From Pseudomonadota bacterium (GTDB lineage Bacteria; Pseudomonadota; Alphaproteobacteria; UBA8366; JADFVY01): a DNA stretch of 6,958 nucleotides. A program made the position numbers and the translations under genes. The stretch covers positions 1 to 6,958 of the forward strand of contig DAOVHN010000132.1 in NCBI GenBank assembly GCA_030671915.1, read 5' to 3'. Below are positions 6,308-6,958 of this stretch, piece after piece. Numbering within the stretch: the stretch's first letter is position 1; each line of letters starts with the position of its first letter. The notes beneath the pieces were generated by a model. The model made no database searches. It was given only the letters and a program-made list of their open reading frames with translations, and was not told where the DNA came from.

Positions 6308-6958
6308 ATGGAAATCTGGATACCGATAACGGTCTTCGCGGCCTTCATGCAGAATGCGCGCTCGGCGCTGCAGAAGCATCTGAAAGGCCGGCTGACCACG
6401 CTGGGCGCGACTTATGTGCGGTTTCTCTACGCCGCCCCTTTTGCGGTGGCCTACATGGTGGTGCTGCACAATCTCTATGGGGAGCCGTTCCCCACGCCCA
6501 ATGCAGCTTTCCTGATCTATGTTGCGTTGGGGGGACTGTCGCAGATTATCTTCACCTTCCTGCTCTTGTGGCTGTTTTCCTTCCGCAATTTCGCCGCCGG
6601 CACGACATTCTCCAAGACCGAAGTGGTGCAAATCGCGATTCTGGGTTTCCTTGTGCTGGGCGATACCCTGACCTGGGCCAGCGGAGCGGCGATCGTGGTG
6701 GCGGCGTTTGGCGTTGTGGTGTTGTCGGCGGCACAGACCAACGTAACGCTGGCGACCCTGGTCACCAGCCTGGGCGAGAAGTCCACCTTGATCGGGCTGG
6801 CCAGCGGGGCTTTCCTAGGGGCCTCGGTGGTATTCTTCCGCGGCGCCGCGCTGTCGCTCGGCCATGAGGGTTTCGTCATGGCGGCAGCCTATACGCTGGC
6901 CATCGCGGTGGTGTTCCAGACCGTCATCATGGGCGCCTGGCTAGCCTGGAAGGAACCC
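6308..6958 (+). CDS. EamA/DMT-family membrane transporter, N-terminal part
   Basis: This open frame runs from ATG at 6308 to the window edge with no stop, giving 217 residues. It is an integral membrane protein of the drug/metabolite transporter type: about seven hydrophobic segments are visible (roughly 4-20, 35-54, 68-90, 104-118, 121-141, 158-180 and 188-213), against ten in a full EamA protein of ~290-300 residues. The first EamA repeat closes with the typical stretch SKTEVVQIAILGFLVLGDTL (102-121) followed by a glycine-containing helix. The start MEIWIPITVFAAFMQNARSA fits the family's usual first helix. An in-frame ATG at 6281 would add nine residues (MPDSLGSPL); neither start has a strong Shine-Dalgarno. 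EamA proteins export or import small metabolites, and the substrate cannot be read from sequence. It is divergent from the kinase, and co-regulation with it is possible but not shown. Confidence 0.88.
   Translation, partial: MEIWIPITVFAAFMQNARSALQKHLKGRLTTLGATYVRFLYAAPFAVAYMVVLHNLYGEPFPTPNAAFLIYVALGGLSQIIFTFLLLWLFSFRNFAAGTTFSKTEVVQIAILGFLVLGDTLTWASGAAIVVAAFGVVVLSAAQTNVTLATLVTSLGEKSTLIGLASGAFLGASVVFFRGAALSLGHEGFVMAAAYTLAIAVVFQTVIMGAWLAWKEP

Noticed and set aside
6200..6631. N-terminal extension of the kinase frame to an ATG at 6631 (144 extra residues)
   Set aside because: It lies antisense to the EamA gene, has the low-complexity Arg/Gln/Gly-rich look of a shadow frame, and the strong Shine-Dalgarno at 6206-6212 points to the ATG at 6199.
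6253..6867. 204-codon plus-strand frame overlapping the transporter
   Set aside because: The frame from 6308 gives a clean series of hydrophobic helices with the EamA pattern; this one does not.

Overview
This window comes from a high-GC proteobacterial chromosome, most likely an alphaproteobacterium. That assignment rests on strong G/C third-position bias, long antisense shadow frames, and the look of the acyl-CoA ligase, YjbQ, EamA and PAS-kinase proteins; no rRNA or other taxonomic marker is present. It holds six genes, two cut by the window edges. I see no tRNA, rRNA, insertion sequence, CRISPR array or phage gene.

Layout, left to right. (1) Bases 1-342 (+) are the C-terminal 113 residues of an AMP-forming acyl-CoA synthetase. 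(2) It runs convergently, with an 8-base overlap, into an exported glycerophosphodiester phosphodiesterase (335-1624, -). (3) A divergent intergenic region (1625-1851) leads to a YjbQ/UPF0047 protein (1852-2271, +) that must use a TTG start. (4) A gap of about 300 bases (2272-2570) lacks a clear gene. It holds two hairpin-capable sequences, a 10-base direct repeat and a weak 32-codon ORF. (5) On the minus strand lie a 988-residue soluble multi-PAS hybrid histidine kinase (3233-6199) and, 23 bases after its stop, a small exported protein of the VasI/TagO type (2571-3209). (6) A 108-base divergent region separates the kinase from an EamA-type membrane transporter (6308 to the window end, +).

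The most interesting object is the kinase. Its first ~50 residues look like the N-terminal DNA-binding/dimerisation domain of a Phd/YefM-type antitoxin. They are followed by four PAS domains, a HisKA/HATPase core and a receiver domain. A strong Shine-Dalgarno sequence just before this segment indicates it is really translated as part of the kinase. An antitoxin-like module on a cytosolic sensor kinase is unusual and could give the protein its own DNA-binding output.

The second notable point is the VasI/TagO-like gene. A consensus extended -10 element (TGATATAAT) is spaced so that transcription would begin at the A of its ATG, and there is no usable Shine-Dalgarno sequence. This predicts a leaderless mRNA made independently of the kinase transcript. 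No other type VI secretion genes are visible, so this protein's role here is open. The remaining genes are ordinary metabolic or transport genes with no obvious shared pathway.
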